From Fragilariopsis cylindrus CCMP1102 (taxonomy: Eukaryota; Bacillariophyta; Bacillariophyceae; Bacillariales; Bacillariaceae): a DNA stretch of 64,000 nucleotides. Below, in pieces: positions 23,089 through 33,120 of this stretch. The stretch is taken from NCBI GenBank assembly GCA_900095095.1, contig FMBT01000387.1, positions 62,001 to 126,000 on the forward strand, in the 5' to 3' direction. Below the pieces are notes generated by a model. It saw nothing but the letters and a program-made list of their open reading frames with translations, was not told the origin of the DNA and searched no databases. Position 1 is the first letter of the stretch, and every line of letters starts with the position of its first letter. Position numbers and translations under genes: made by a program.

Positions 23089-24684
23089 TTAATTGAATAC
23101 AATTTTTATTACAGCACGAAAGGTGGCTTGTACTTTTCGTACTTTACTGATCTTAACTCGACCATCGTTATCTTCCCTGTTGTTACTGGTGTTACTGTTT
23201 TTATTAGTAGTATAACATATATTATCATAGTGACGATTATATTGTAACTCATCTAAATAATCTTTATATAATTCAATAATAATTTGTACAAATAATTGAA
23301 TCACAAATGGATTAGATGGTAATGTTGCTTTACTACCAATTTCTGCTTCATTTAATAATTCATATGCTCGTAATGAAACAATTTGAACAACTGTACGATA
23401 TCCATCTAATGCACCTCCTTCTCCTCGTCCTCCTCCTCCTGATTTCGTCTCCAATGCCAATTCTAATATCTCATTATTATTATTATTATTATTTGTTTCA
23501 TTTGTATTATTATTATTATTATACACATTACAATATTGATCAAGTAAATCTTGTGGTAAATATATTCGTCCTAATTTTGCATCCTGTTTTGCATCTCTTA
23601 ATATATTCACTAATTGAATTGCTTTACCAAGACATATAGCTGGTTCTTTTGCCATATCAATTTTTTGTCCGATTTCACTCATCCTCTTGTTGTGATTTTG
23701 ATCTTGATTTTGATTTTCATCTTCATTTTGATTTCTGTCATTGCTGTTACTTGACGTTGACGCTGACGTTGAAGAAATTGAAAATAATAATGGTAATAAC
23801 ATAGTACCCACAGTACCTGCAACTTGGTAGGCATATGTTTCTAATTCCTCCATGGTTTGTATTATCCGTGGTAGTCGTTGTTCTTGTTGTACAACAATAT
23901 CTGATTTCATCCCATTAATCATATCATCAAATGGTTGTCTTGTCAGTAAATAACTATCGTAATTACTGTCATCCTCATTATTTGATGATGTGTACGTGTA
24001 CCGTTTAATACAATTTATAAGAGCTAAATCCATTAAATATTCATCATCGTCGTCGTCGTCGTCGTCGTCGTTAGGAGTAGTAGTAGTAGTATTTGCTGCT
24101 GCTGATGTTGTTGTTGTGGATGTGGATGTTTCCCATATCAAATTAAATCGTGTTTGCCATCTATCAAGTTGATTTTTTACCAGATTAGGATCATGTTTGT
24201 TGTTGTCCTCATTGTCACAGATTTCATCTAATCGTCGACACCATGCATATAATGCTAATGCATCATTCCGTATATTATTATTATTAGTTAGTAATTTAGA
24301 TACAAATAATAAGATAGGATCATGTTTTAGAATAAGTTTTTCAATTGCTTTATTTATAATATTATTATCAGTATCCTGACTGTAATTAGAAGATGACGAC
24401 TCGGACGATTCTTCGTCTATCACCATGAACAAATAAGACGACGACAGTCGTTGTTGTTGTGCTGTAGTAGACGACAACAGTAGTCGCTGTGCTGATGTCG
24501 GCGTTATTGTTGTTCTTGTTGGTAGAAGAAATCCATTAACGCCCACTACTATGATTGTTGTATCATTATTATTATTATTATTACTATTAAAAAATAGAAC
24601 CAAACTAAATAGTAATAGTAACAATACCGATAAATATAACGATAACGAAAACCAAACACTTTTTATTCTAATAATACTATTCAT
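23089..24684 (-). CDS. PSY: phytoene synthase, plastid-targeted
   Basis: Condenses two geranylgeranyl diphosphates to phytoene, the first committed step of carotenoid synthesis. Single exon of 531 codons, intact. The first Asp-rich motif is in YAWCRRLDEICDN (DxxxD at residues 153-157). DDMINGMKSDI (253-263), YAYQVAGTVGTM (284-295) and the second Asp-rich motif NILRDAKQDAKLGRIYLPQD (360-379) follow, all family landmarks. The C-terminus KVRKVQATFRAVIKIV also fits. The N-terminus has a signal peptide (residues 9-32) and an ASAFAP-like site (VNGFLLPT, 49-56), as expected for a four-membrane plastid. It is longer than usual because of Asn/Asp and Gly-rich insertions. Alternative: another squalene/phytoene-synthase-fold protein (e.g. 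NDUFAF6-like), but both Asp motifs and the plastid leader favour PSY. The FCP gene follows about 0.9 kb away on the same strand. Confidence -1.
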   Translation of the reverse strand: MNSIIRIKSVWFSLSLYLSVLLLLLFSLVLFFNSNNNNNNDTTIIVVGVNGFLLPTRTTITPTSAQRLLLSSTTAQQQRLSSSYLFMVIDEESSESSSSNYSQDTDNNIINKAIEKLILKHDPILLFVSKLLTNNNNIRNDALALYAWCRRLDEICDNEDNNKHDPNLVKNQLDRWQTRFNLIWETSTSTTTTSAAANTTTTTPNDDDDDDDDDEYLMDLALINCIKRYTYTSSNNEDDSNYDSYLLTRQPFDDMINGMKSDIVVQQEQRLPRIIQTMEELETYAYQVAGTVGTMLLPLLFSISSTSASTSSNSNDRNQNEDENQNQDQNHNKRMSEIGQKIDMAKEPAICLGKAIQLVNILRDAKQDAKLGRIYLPQDLLDQYCNVYNNNNNTNETNNNNNNNEILELALETKSGGGGRGEGGALDGYRTVVQIVSLRAYELLNEAEIGSKATLPSNPFVIQLFVQIIIELYKDYLDELQYNRHYDNICYTTNKNSNTSNNREDNDGRVKISKVRKVQATFRAVIKIVFN

Positions 24685-25554
24685 TTGTCAATCCTTCGCC
24701 GTTGCTGTACAGTACGCCGTTCTTTTCGTAATTTTTTCTGCTGACCTCTAGGGAATTTTCTTTTGGCTGATTGTGAAGAAATAAGGTGATACGATAGTTG
24801 AATTGTCACTATTATGATTATCCTCCTCATCATGTTACATCATCATCGTCGTCATTGTTGATTTCTAATAGGTTTTTTTTTTACTTTTCGATTTGTTTGT
24901 CATGAAAAATCTCACAAAATCTACTACTCCTGTACCGGTAACTTAGTGGAAGGCAAGCGCAAACTATGTCGTATTGATTACAATCCTCGACTAGTTCGAC
25001 TGAATCGACTGGTTTGATTCACTCGATTCCATACTGTACATCTGTCTAGTACGGAATTGGATCTTTGTTGCCCTTCTCGACTAGTTCGACTGGATTGATT
25101 CCTCGCATTTTTGGATCCTGCAAACGTGGGCGGACGTTACTGTAGGTTGAAAATGGATCTTTTGTCTTGGGGTCATTCTCAAAACGCATTCCAGCTGTTT
25201 GGCAGTTGAGAGGCGCTGTCGTCGGTTGATTTATCAATACTGTACCGTACCGTAGGGTGTGGCTACTGTAGCTCGTGGAAGAGAAAAATAAGGAAATACG
25301 TACTGTAGGATACAGTCAAGAGGTCATGAGGGATACGGGTTGTGAATGTAACAGTACAACTGCGTATGGATTGAGGAAACAATGCGTAGCTAGCTATGAA
25401 TAGTAGTATATGATAGAAGTAGATAATAATATTTGTGACAAAAACTCAAGGAACTCTACTAAATAATTAAATTAGGAATCGATTGTAGTTGTCAACGGAA
25501 GGGTCTCACTATATTCGAATCAATGAATCGATCAAATAAGGATTAATAAAATGC
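24685..25554. other. intergenic region between phytoene synthase and FCP
   Basis: This holds the PSY upstream region and the FCP 3' side. Related CTAGTTCGACTG/GATTGATTC motifs recur at about 24990-25095, and GTACTGTA-like short repeats are present. No gene is supported. Confidence -1.
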
Positions 25555-25705
25555 TTATTTGAGGGTTCCGATAAGAGGAAGGTCGGCAACATAACCGATC
25601 TTGGCGATTTGTTCATGGACCATAAGTCCAAGAATTCCAAGCATGGCGGCACGTCCGTTGTTGAGTTCGATGGCACGCTTTTGAAGCTTGGTTTCTTCAT
25701 CAAAA

Positions 25706-25740
<35 letters not shown>

Positions 25741-26187
25741 ATCTCCAACGAATTCATTTCCAGTTCCTGGAACATCCTTCATGAAGGCAACTTCAAGGAA
25801 TCCGATGAAGCAGATGATTTGTCCAACTCCAGCGAATGGAATGGCATCTCCACCACGGATGGCGGCTAATCCATTAGGGAAGGAGTCGAACGAATCACCG
25901 GAGTAATCGATGTTTCCAGGAAGATGAAGTCCTCCACGGGTGACGACTTGTCCAAGGAAGGCAAGCATACAAATACGTCCGTGCTTGATTTCAGTGTATC
26001 GAAGACGGTTGAAGTATTCTTGGTCATCATCACCGTTAAGAAGTCCTAACGGATCAAAGAATCCAAGTGGTGGTTGAACTCCAAGTTCATCTTCGAAGGC
26101 GGCCAACGAAGTGGAGGTAGCCTTTTGGGCGACTGGTGCGAAGGCAGCAGCGGAGGCGATAAGGGAGGCGACGATGACAGATTTCAT
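25555..26187 (-). CDS. FCP: fucoxanthin-chlorophyll a/c-binding protein (Lhcf type)
   Basis: Light-harvesting antenna protein of the diatom thylakoid. 210 residues, single exon. I chose the ATG at 26187 (MKSVIVASLIASAAAFAPVA) because it starts a textbook signal peptide with an AAAFAP plastid junction; frames upstream are not needed. The mature start ELGVQPPLGFFDPLGLL is diagnostic of Lhcf. Three membrane helices are visible: helix A with EIKHGRICML (66-75), helix B around FAGVGQIICFIGFLEVAFM, and helix C with IELNNGRAAMLGILGLMVHE, carrying the chlorophyll-ligating Glu/Asn/Arg residues. Codon choice is more biased than in neighbours (frequent GTC, TCC, AAG), as expected for a highly expressed gene. 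Intact and of standard length. Confidence -1.
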
Positions 26188-26842
26188 TTTGATATATAAG
26201 TTTGTTTTTGGTAGTTTATACTGTTGAAAGAATAAAGTTATGAGAAGATCGAAAGCGGTAAAACGATGGCTTGTTTTTTGGATTTTGCTGAAAAATATTG
26301 GATTTTGCTGAAAAAATGATATAGAAATTTGGAGTTCGCATGAAGGATCGGCAAATATGCAGTTCAACATCAACAAAAAATCCTGGATTATCCACGATTG
26401 GAGGATTGTCGCGTGTACAATTCACCGACGTGGTTTTCGTTCTAAATTCCCCCGGATGTACACTCTTCCACAGAATGCATTCTTTCTTTCCATTTGTGTG
26501 TTGGAAACAATCTGATTGGCCATAAAAATCTGACGTCGACGCGCTGTCTGGTCTGTACTTCGTGTCTATAATCGACGCTGACATTTTTATTCGTTTTAAT
26601 TGGTAGGTCAAAATGAATCCCACGAACACAATTCTCCATTCTATCACGCATCCAATCCCTCAAAATAAAGATTTTTTTAATCTTTTAAAAATTTGTTACA
26701 CACGCATCATACTTCTAGCACGCGCATGTTGAACACGCGTATTTTTAGACTACTAGTACGACACTCCCTAGTAGTAGCTAGTAGTAGGAGGGTGCACAAT
26801 ACTAGTAGATTTTGTATTTGTTATCAAAAAATAGAAACAAAG
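26188..26842. promoter_or_regulatory. FCP upstream region (candidate promoter)
   Basis: Presumed 5' flank of the minus-strand FCP gene. It contains a TGACGT core (CTGACGTCGACG at about 26531), which matches the cAMP/CO2-responsive-element core described in diatoms. It also has a short duplication, TTGGATTTTGCTGAAAAA (about 26277-26315). The elements are by motif only; the transcription start is not identified. Confidence -1.
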
Positions 26843-26846
26843 TTAA

Positions 26847-27473
26847 GGTGGTATCATCAAGATCAGCGCGAATTTTTACAGTATTAGCGCGATAACAGTA
26901 AATAGCGCGCTTCACTTCAAAATAATAAAGATTGGCATTTTTGCGCGTTGTTTTTCTAAAACACTGTATTTCCTCCGTGCGCGTTTACCGGTGCACGGAG
27001 GAAGTACACAGCGCAGCATGTTTTAGCACAAAAAATTAAAAATCAGAATAAAAAATTATTTTTTGGTTGGCTCTTTCGTACACTCATACAAGCACCCCTA
27101 AGCATCCATTTGTAGGGGAACTGATAGAAATCGTTAGATCTTTTCATGCAGATTATTTCTATGCCTTACTTTGGGGTGCTAGGTACGAAAATGATGTAGA
27201 TAAACACTTTTGAACTATTTTTGCAAGAAATGACTAAAAACCAACTTTTTGAGTTTCAAAAATATACAGCACCTAGTACAGGCGCTGAACACCAATCAAA
27301 GTGGACATAGAAAGGTTCCTCGTGAGCAGATGAAGTGGGGCATATACAGTACGATACGTATTGATAGACATTGTCAGAGTAACAGGTCAAACAAAAATGG
27401 ACACGAATTGTCCATTTTCACCGTGCTTTTACGCGTTGTAGCGCGATTTTCGGCGCACGATGATGATACCACC
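26847..27473. mobile_element. TTAA-flanked terminal-inverted-repeat element (MITE-like)
   Basis: Perfect 13 bp terminal inverted repeats, GGTGGTATCATCA (26847-26859) and TGATGATACCACC (27461-27473), each directly flanked by TTAA (26843-26846 and 27474-27477). This gives a 627 bp unit. The ends also share subterminal AGCGCGAT motifs (about 26883-26890 and 27440-27447). No transposase-length reading frame exists inside. TTAA target duplication is the hallmark of piggyBac-type transposition, so a non-autonomous relative is inferred; the family is not proven. Confidence -1.
26956..27018. repeat. internal inverted repeat (hairpin) in the TTAA element
   Basis: GTATTTCCTCCGTGC (26966-26980) pairs with GCACGGAGGAAGTAC (26993-27007) with one mismatch around a 12-base spacer. 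Outer arms CTAAAACA (from about 26957) and TGTTTTAG (to about 27028) extend it imperfectly. Confidence -1.
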
Positions 27474-27477
27474 TTAA

Positions 27478-28194
27478 GGGAAAGAGAGAGTTGAAATAGT
27501 TCTGACTTGAATGTGTTTTGTGATGGGTAATAGGCATCCATTCTTCTTGACTGGTTGCTCATAATAATCCATTGCACTCTAAAATCCATGCCAGCCATTC
27601 ATTCAAATCACCCATCATCATTGCATCAACTAGGCAGGTCTCAAGGAAAAAATAGATTATTTGCCAATACACACAACACAATGCATGTTGTGGTAATGTA
27701 CAGGTAAATATGCAGTCATGATCATTAGTAAACAGATACAGGACTAAAAGGAAGTGTAAACCTACCAAAATGTACTAACACAACTATAGCTCTGCTCATA
27801 ATAATAATGTGATATGATGATGTCACGTGATGTGTAGACCATTAAAATAATACTTATGTTTGACTAAAATATTGGCTTGACTCAACTCACTTATGTTGTA
27901 GAGAAAAGTGAATACTGATGACTTGAAATTGCATCTGTCAGGCTAGGCTTTTGTTGCATGATAACCATCATCAGCACGTTGGCTCATTTCAAGAGATATT
28001 GTGCTCACAAAAGAGTGGCAATATACTCCCAACCAAGGTTTGGTGAAAAATTTCCTTTGTGTGTACAAGATTAGTTTTGGCAACACAACTATTGTGAGTA
28101 ATAAACACTTGGATTCTTCACTAGATTGTCTTTTCCAGTAGTATAGTCCTCCAGCCCTCCTTTGTTGACCAGTTCTACAGTTTTTGGATTCAAT
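27478..28194. other. intergenic flank between the two mobile elements
   Basis: AT-rich, with only short scattered reading frames. No gene or repeat was recognised. Confidence -1.
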
Positions 28195-28199
28195 GTTGA

Positions 28200-28816
28200 T
28201 GTTAAAATACACAAAGACCGAGTATTAAAACTAATTTAGCACCGGAAAATAAGACCAGGCTCATAACCCAATCAGTGTTGAAGTCCGAAGATCAAAAAGT
28301 GTTGAAGTCCGAAGATCAAAATGTTACAAAAGAACAAGGCGATTTATCCACCTTAATGATGTAAAATGAACATCACATAACTTACTTAATTCAATAAGAA
28401 TAATTTGATTGTTACTATAACATCTCTTCTTTTGCTTTAAACCGATCTGCATCGATACAATACGACATTGTTGAACCTACCCGACGGAAGATTCAAGCCT
28501 ACACCGACGTAGGGTCTTGACGAACTGGGAGCTTTGGGTTAATATTGTTGCATTCGAATTAGATTATTATATTGAGTGTGTATTAATAATAATACAGTAA
28601 CACCAACACCAACGCAAAGCCATAGAGCACACCATCAATAATACCAATAGATTGTCTTTGCTCTCTGTACGAACTATTGTCAACAGTAGTATTTTGTCAA
28701 CGACAAAATATTATTTTGTCATCGACAATATTTTGTCAACGACATAATTTTGTCATCGACATAATTTTGTCATCGACAATATTCTGTCAACAACAATAGC
28801 TTTGTTCTCTTTACAA
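28200..28816 (+). repeat. 5' long terminal repeat (617 bp)
   Basis: Nearly identical to 32523-33115. It is 24 bp longer because AGTGTTGAAGTCCGAAGATC plus four A is duplicated at about 28274-28321. The 3' part (about 28675-28795) carries an array of TTTTGTCAACGACA-like half-palindromes. Confidence -1.
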
Positions 28817-29301
28817 GATTAACAGTCGCATACTTCTCTCAACTGTGTTGATACAAGTATTGTGATAACGAAATTGCAATCCCATCCTATCAGACTTTGG
28901 TCTGCCCGATAAATCGCATAACCGTAAAGCAATAAGAAGAAAGAAAACAATACCGAAGAACGGTGATCGTAATACAAAATATCTCGGAATAAAGTCCCTA
29001 TTTCTGTCCTAGACGGAGGAATAGCGTTTATTTTCTTATAACAATCTGTTACACGTGTATCGAATTGATTATTAATAAACAATAACAATATCGTATCCTG
29101 GTATTTATGTCAACAGAGAGTCCCGAAGAATAAGGAACGAGACAATCAAATAGATAGCCCCCTAATATAACAACCTATTCTGGACAAGAGCCCATCAATT
29201 TTAATAGAACTAGGGAAGAGAACGAGTTACCTAACCGCGACAGCGACAACGACAGTCCCGCCGGTAATCTTGCTTTAACATCCACTACCACACCTTTTAC
29301 C

Positions 29302-29697
29302 ATGGTAGTATTCGATGCTAAACTCGATTACGTACTCAAGGACCTACTTGGCGTACCTATCGATACTGAAACAAACCCAACGCGTCTCGCATTTGAGGAA
29401 GAAGCTATTCATAGCTGGTGGAAGTTTATTAAACTACCTGCATCTTTTATTAACGGTCTCAGATATCTCGAAAACAATATCCCAAAATACCCTGCAAAAA
29501 GTATCATCATGGAACTCCAATCCATTAAAAACTTCCGCCATCACCTTATACAAACAAATGATGTCAATGCAAATAATCCACAAAGGTGGGATACATTGTT
29601 GTACGTAAATTGGGTTGCGTACGATGAGCAAAGTTTCCTTGCAGGAACGACAGCCGTCACAACAACCACGTTCAATAGTAACTCCGGTGTTACGTAA
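29302..29697 (+). CDS. Gag-like ORF of the LTR element
   Basis: A frame of 131 codons from the ATG at 29302. The same frame is open further upstream to about 29156 without another ATG. The segment YVLKDLLGVPID ... AIHSWWKFIKLP ... RWDTLLYVNWVAYDEQSFLA resembles, from memory, the N-terminal capsid-like part of Ty1/copia Gag in stramenopiles. No zinc knuckle is present. It ends at TAA (29695-29697), after which the same frame continues for another 954 codons. The Gag assignment is tentative. Confidence -1.
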   Translation: MVVFDAKLDYVLKDLLGVPIDTETNPTRLAFEEEAIHSWWKFIKLPASFINGLRYLENNIPKYPAKSIIMELQSIKNFRHHLIQTNDVNANNPQRWDTLLYVNWVAYDEQSFLAGTTAVTTTTFNSNSGVT

Positions 29698-31509
29698 TTG
29701 ACGAAAATAAAACGTGACCATACAAAATTTGATAAAATGGTGAATGATGATATCAAACTAGAAGGAGAAAGTTCTATTTCAGAAGGTGCCATAGTCACGG
29801 ACGCCGCATCTGCAATGATTACCCAGTTGGATTTTCCAGATGAGAACAAGAAGCGCACGATGGTTGCTGCTACTGTTCGAACCACTGTAGTCAATGGTAA
29901 AGGCATTCCGGTAGAGAATACACCCCCACGGCCACCACCTCCTTCTAATGCTTGCATTGAAAATAATAATACAGAAGATAGTGGAACAAGACCTTTAAAC
30001 CAAGAAGCCGAAGCTACCACCTCCGCGTCTACAAAGAGCACGATAGCTACTACTACCGTTGTTGACGGTGAAGTTATTCCAGTTGAAAATACATCTACAC
30101 GACCACCACCGCTACCAGAACCACCACCTTCTTCTAACAATTTTATTGAAAATAATAATGAGGATTCTCAACAACGCCTTCACTCTATTCTACCAACTGA
30201 TGGGGAGATTTTTCTGATGATACAGGTACTGCTACTTCGATCAATGTATCAAATACCAGCTCGCAATGACAATGATGATAATGATGACAATGATAACATT
30301 GCCGACGTTCACGAAGAAGATAAGACTATTGCCATTGTTATGCAATTAGTAGCACTCTACCAAGTCAAGTTCAGGATGATACGGCCATTTCATTTGAGAC
30401 AAAATTGTACTGTGAAAGATATCCAGGACACCAATTTTGTCAACAACAATATTTTGTCAATGACAAAATTTTGTCAAACACGATATTTTGTCAATGACAA
30501 AAAATTTGCTGACGCGGATGATAACAATATTTTGTCAATGACAAAATTTTGTCAACCACGATATTTTGTCAGTGACAATTTTTCTTGTATTATGCAACAA
30601 TACAAAGAAAAATATTATTCATATCATGATGGCACAAATGGTGGCATTGATCGTGATACATCAACCGATGGGGAGATACTGCTAGTTCGATTGATGCATC
30701 AAGCTCAAGTCCAAGTTCAAGCCAAGTTTCCACAAGTACAAGTGATGGACCAACTAATATTACTATTACTACAAGTACAAGTAATGAATCCACCTCCTGC
30801 TACAGTTCCTGCTACAGCTCCTGCTACAGCTCCTGCTACAGACCGTACAAGTCAATCAACGACGACAATGATGATAAAGGCTGATACGGATAGGATCGAT
30901 ACTGATATTAATGATGACAATGATACCGTAAATATGAACAAGATTGTTCTATTTCAAATCAAGTACAAGAGGAACCGGCCTACTACTACAATTGATGAGG
31001 TGTTGATACTATTTACATATCGAGTAGACAGAATGTACCGAGTCAATACAGTACTATCATCAATAGTATTACTACTACAGTCAGGATCAGTGCAATACGA
31101 CGACGATAATACTATTGCCATTGAGCAACGAGTAGCTCTATTCCAAGACAAGTATCATACTATTGCTGTTGTATCAAGTTTGGATAGAAATGGGGAGTAT
31201 TACTTTGTTATAAGTAAAGACACTTTAACAAATACAACCAAAGATCAAATTGAATCATTTAGTAATGACAATCACAACGTTCATGACGACGATGATAATA
31301 CGGTTCTATATCAAGACGTTCACAGCAATCGATACGGTTACTCTACCACTACTGTACAACCTCCTCTATCAAGTATTGTTCCACTTGACAATAATACTTT
31401 TGCAATTATTTATTGGTACACGTATATTGGTAATAATGATGCCTATAACACTATTGATTCTACTTTGACTCATCCATTTGATGTCATCAAGAATAATGGT
31501 AATCGTTGG

Positions 31510-31540
<31 letters not shown>

Positions 31541-32562
31541 TTACTATTGATTCTACTTTGACTCAATCATTTGATCTCATCAAGGATGATGGTTATTTTT
31601 CTACTTCAATTAATGGGGAAAAATATACCAATCAATCGAAGTATAAAGATAATTATATCAAGTGTCAAGCTCCTGCTACAATTAGTACAACTACTACTGC
31701 AGCCTGGTATAAATATTCGTATAGAATGAAGCTTACGCCATCAACGGAAGATTCCAGTAGTACCAATAGTAAGACCAAAGATCGAATCGATTTGGATATG
31801 ACAATTATAAGTTGCAATAATAACAGCAGTAATTATCGGTACAATAATGGTATTGTAATAATGATACGTATTCTTACTTGCCTACATACTTTGATTAGCA
31901 CTACTCAAATTGGGGAGAATAAGAATATAGATGGAATGGAGAAAATTGGGGAGTACCAATCAAGGGCATTACGTTCTGAAGGGCAATATAAAGATGAAGT
32001 TTATAATGCTGAAGAAGGAATGTTTCAAGAGCCAATAAAGATCAACAATTCAACTTATTCGAATATAGCAAATATTGGTATTGTTGATTATTGTAATGAT
32101 ACAAGGAAGGAAAATGGGGAGCGAACAACGTGTTACTCCAGTCAAGACCCATACATGATCCAGTATTGTACCAATACTATTGCAATTGAGGCAACTTTAC
32201 GATTAGGTCATTGCAATGAAGGCAAGATCGATATCAATACAAGAATCAACAATATCAACAATAATTATTGGTATAATAATAATGATGAGACAACTACTTT
32301 GATTAGCATCGGAGATGAGACAACGTGTACCTCTATTGGAGATAAGGCAACCACTTTGATTAGAACTATTCAAAATGGGAAGTGGAAGAAGCATAATCAA
32401 TTGGATTATAACATGGTATTAGTATTGATATATGATCATGTTATCTCGATGATACCGGTACAAGTGTGTTCGTGTATTCTTTTGATTGTTACAATGAGAT
32501 TGTTGAGCCAATCAATGGGGAGTGTTAAAATACACAAAGACCAAGTATTAAAACTAATTTAG
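29698..32562 (+). CDS. long low-complexity ORF filling the LTR element (no recognised domain)
   Basis: 954 codons in the same frame as the Gag-like ORF and immediately after its stop. The first codon is TTG, so translation would need stop read-through or an internal start (first ATG at 29737). The protein is rich in Asn, Thr, Ile and Asp, with proline-rich stretches near the start and degenerate repeats around a GE[I/Y/K/N/R] motif encoded by TGGGGAG. No polymerase, integrase, RNase H or envelope motif is visible. It ends inside the 3' LTR. A stop-free run this long in AT-rich DNA is unlikely by chance, but amplification of stop-free repeats could also produce it. It may not be a real protein. 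Confidence -1.
30430..30585. repeat. internal TTTTGTCAATGACAAAA palindrome array
   Basis: Several copies of TTTTGTCAATGACAAAA and half-copies TTTTGTCAA occur within 150 bp. They match the array inside both LTRs, so this motif is shared by internal and terminal parts of the element. Confidence -1.
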
Positions 32563-33115
32563 CACCGGAAAATAAGACCAGGCTCATAACCCAATCAGTG
32601 TTGAAGTCCGAAGATCAAAATGTTACAAAAGAACAAGGCGATTTATCCACCTTAATGATGTAAAATGAACATCACATAACTTACTTAATTTAATAAGAAT
32701 AATTTGATTGTTACTATAACATCTCTTCTTTTGCTTTAAACCGATCTGCATCGATACAATACGACATTGTTGAACCTACCCGACGGAAGATTCAAGCCTA
32801 CACCGACGTAGGGTCTTGACGAACTGGGAGCTTTGGGTTAATATTGTTGCATTCGAATTAGATTATTATATTGAGTGTGTATTAATAATAATACAGTAAC
32901 ACCAACACCAACGCAAAGCCATAGAGCACACCATCAATAATACCAATAGATTGTCTTTGCTCTCTGTACGAACTATTGTCAACAGTAGTATTTTGTCAAC
33001 GACAAAATATTATTTTGTCATCGACAATATTTTGTCAACGACATAATTTTGTCATCGACATAATTTTGTCATCGACAATATTCTGTCAACAACAATAGCT
33101 TTGTTCTCTTTACAA
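32523..33115 (+). repeat. 3' long terminal repeat (593 bp)
   Basis: Counterpart of 28200-28816. It is preceded directly by TGGGGAG (32516-32522), the likely polypurine tract, and followed by the target duplication GTTGA. Confidence -1.
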
Positions 33116-33120
33116 GTTGA

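Larger units (their letters stand above)
28195..33120. mobile_element. LTR retrotransposon-like element, non-autonomous (LARD-like)
   Basis: The element is bounded by a 5 bp target-site duplication, GTTGA (28195-28199 and 33116-33120). Direct terminal repeats lie at 28200-28816 and 32523-33115, both starting TGTTAAAATACAC and ending CTCTTTACAA. The internal region (28817-32522) has a Gag-like frame and a long low-complexity frame. I could not find the YxDD box of reverse transcriptase, the HHCC/DDE pattern of integrase or a protease motif. A TGGGGAG purine tract abuts the 3' LTR. No primer-binding site is obvious after the 5' LTR. The two LTRs differ by only a few substitutions and one 24 bp duplication, indicating recent insertion. 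Orientation (+) is inferred from the purine tract and Gag-like frame. Confidence -1.

Noticed and set aside
28675-28795. CRISPR-like array (repeated TTGTC/GACAA)
   Set aside because: Repeats are short, palindromic and contiguous without unique spacers; they are part of an LTR in a eukaryotic genome.
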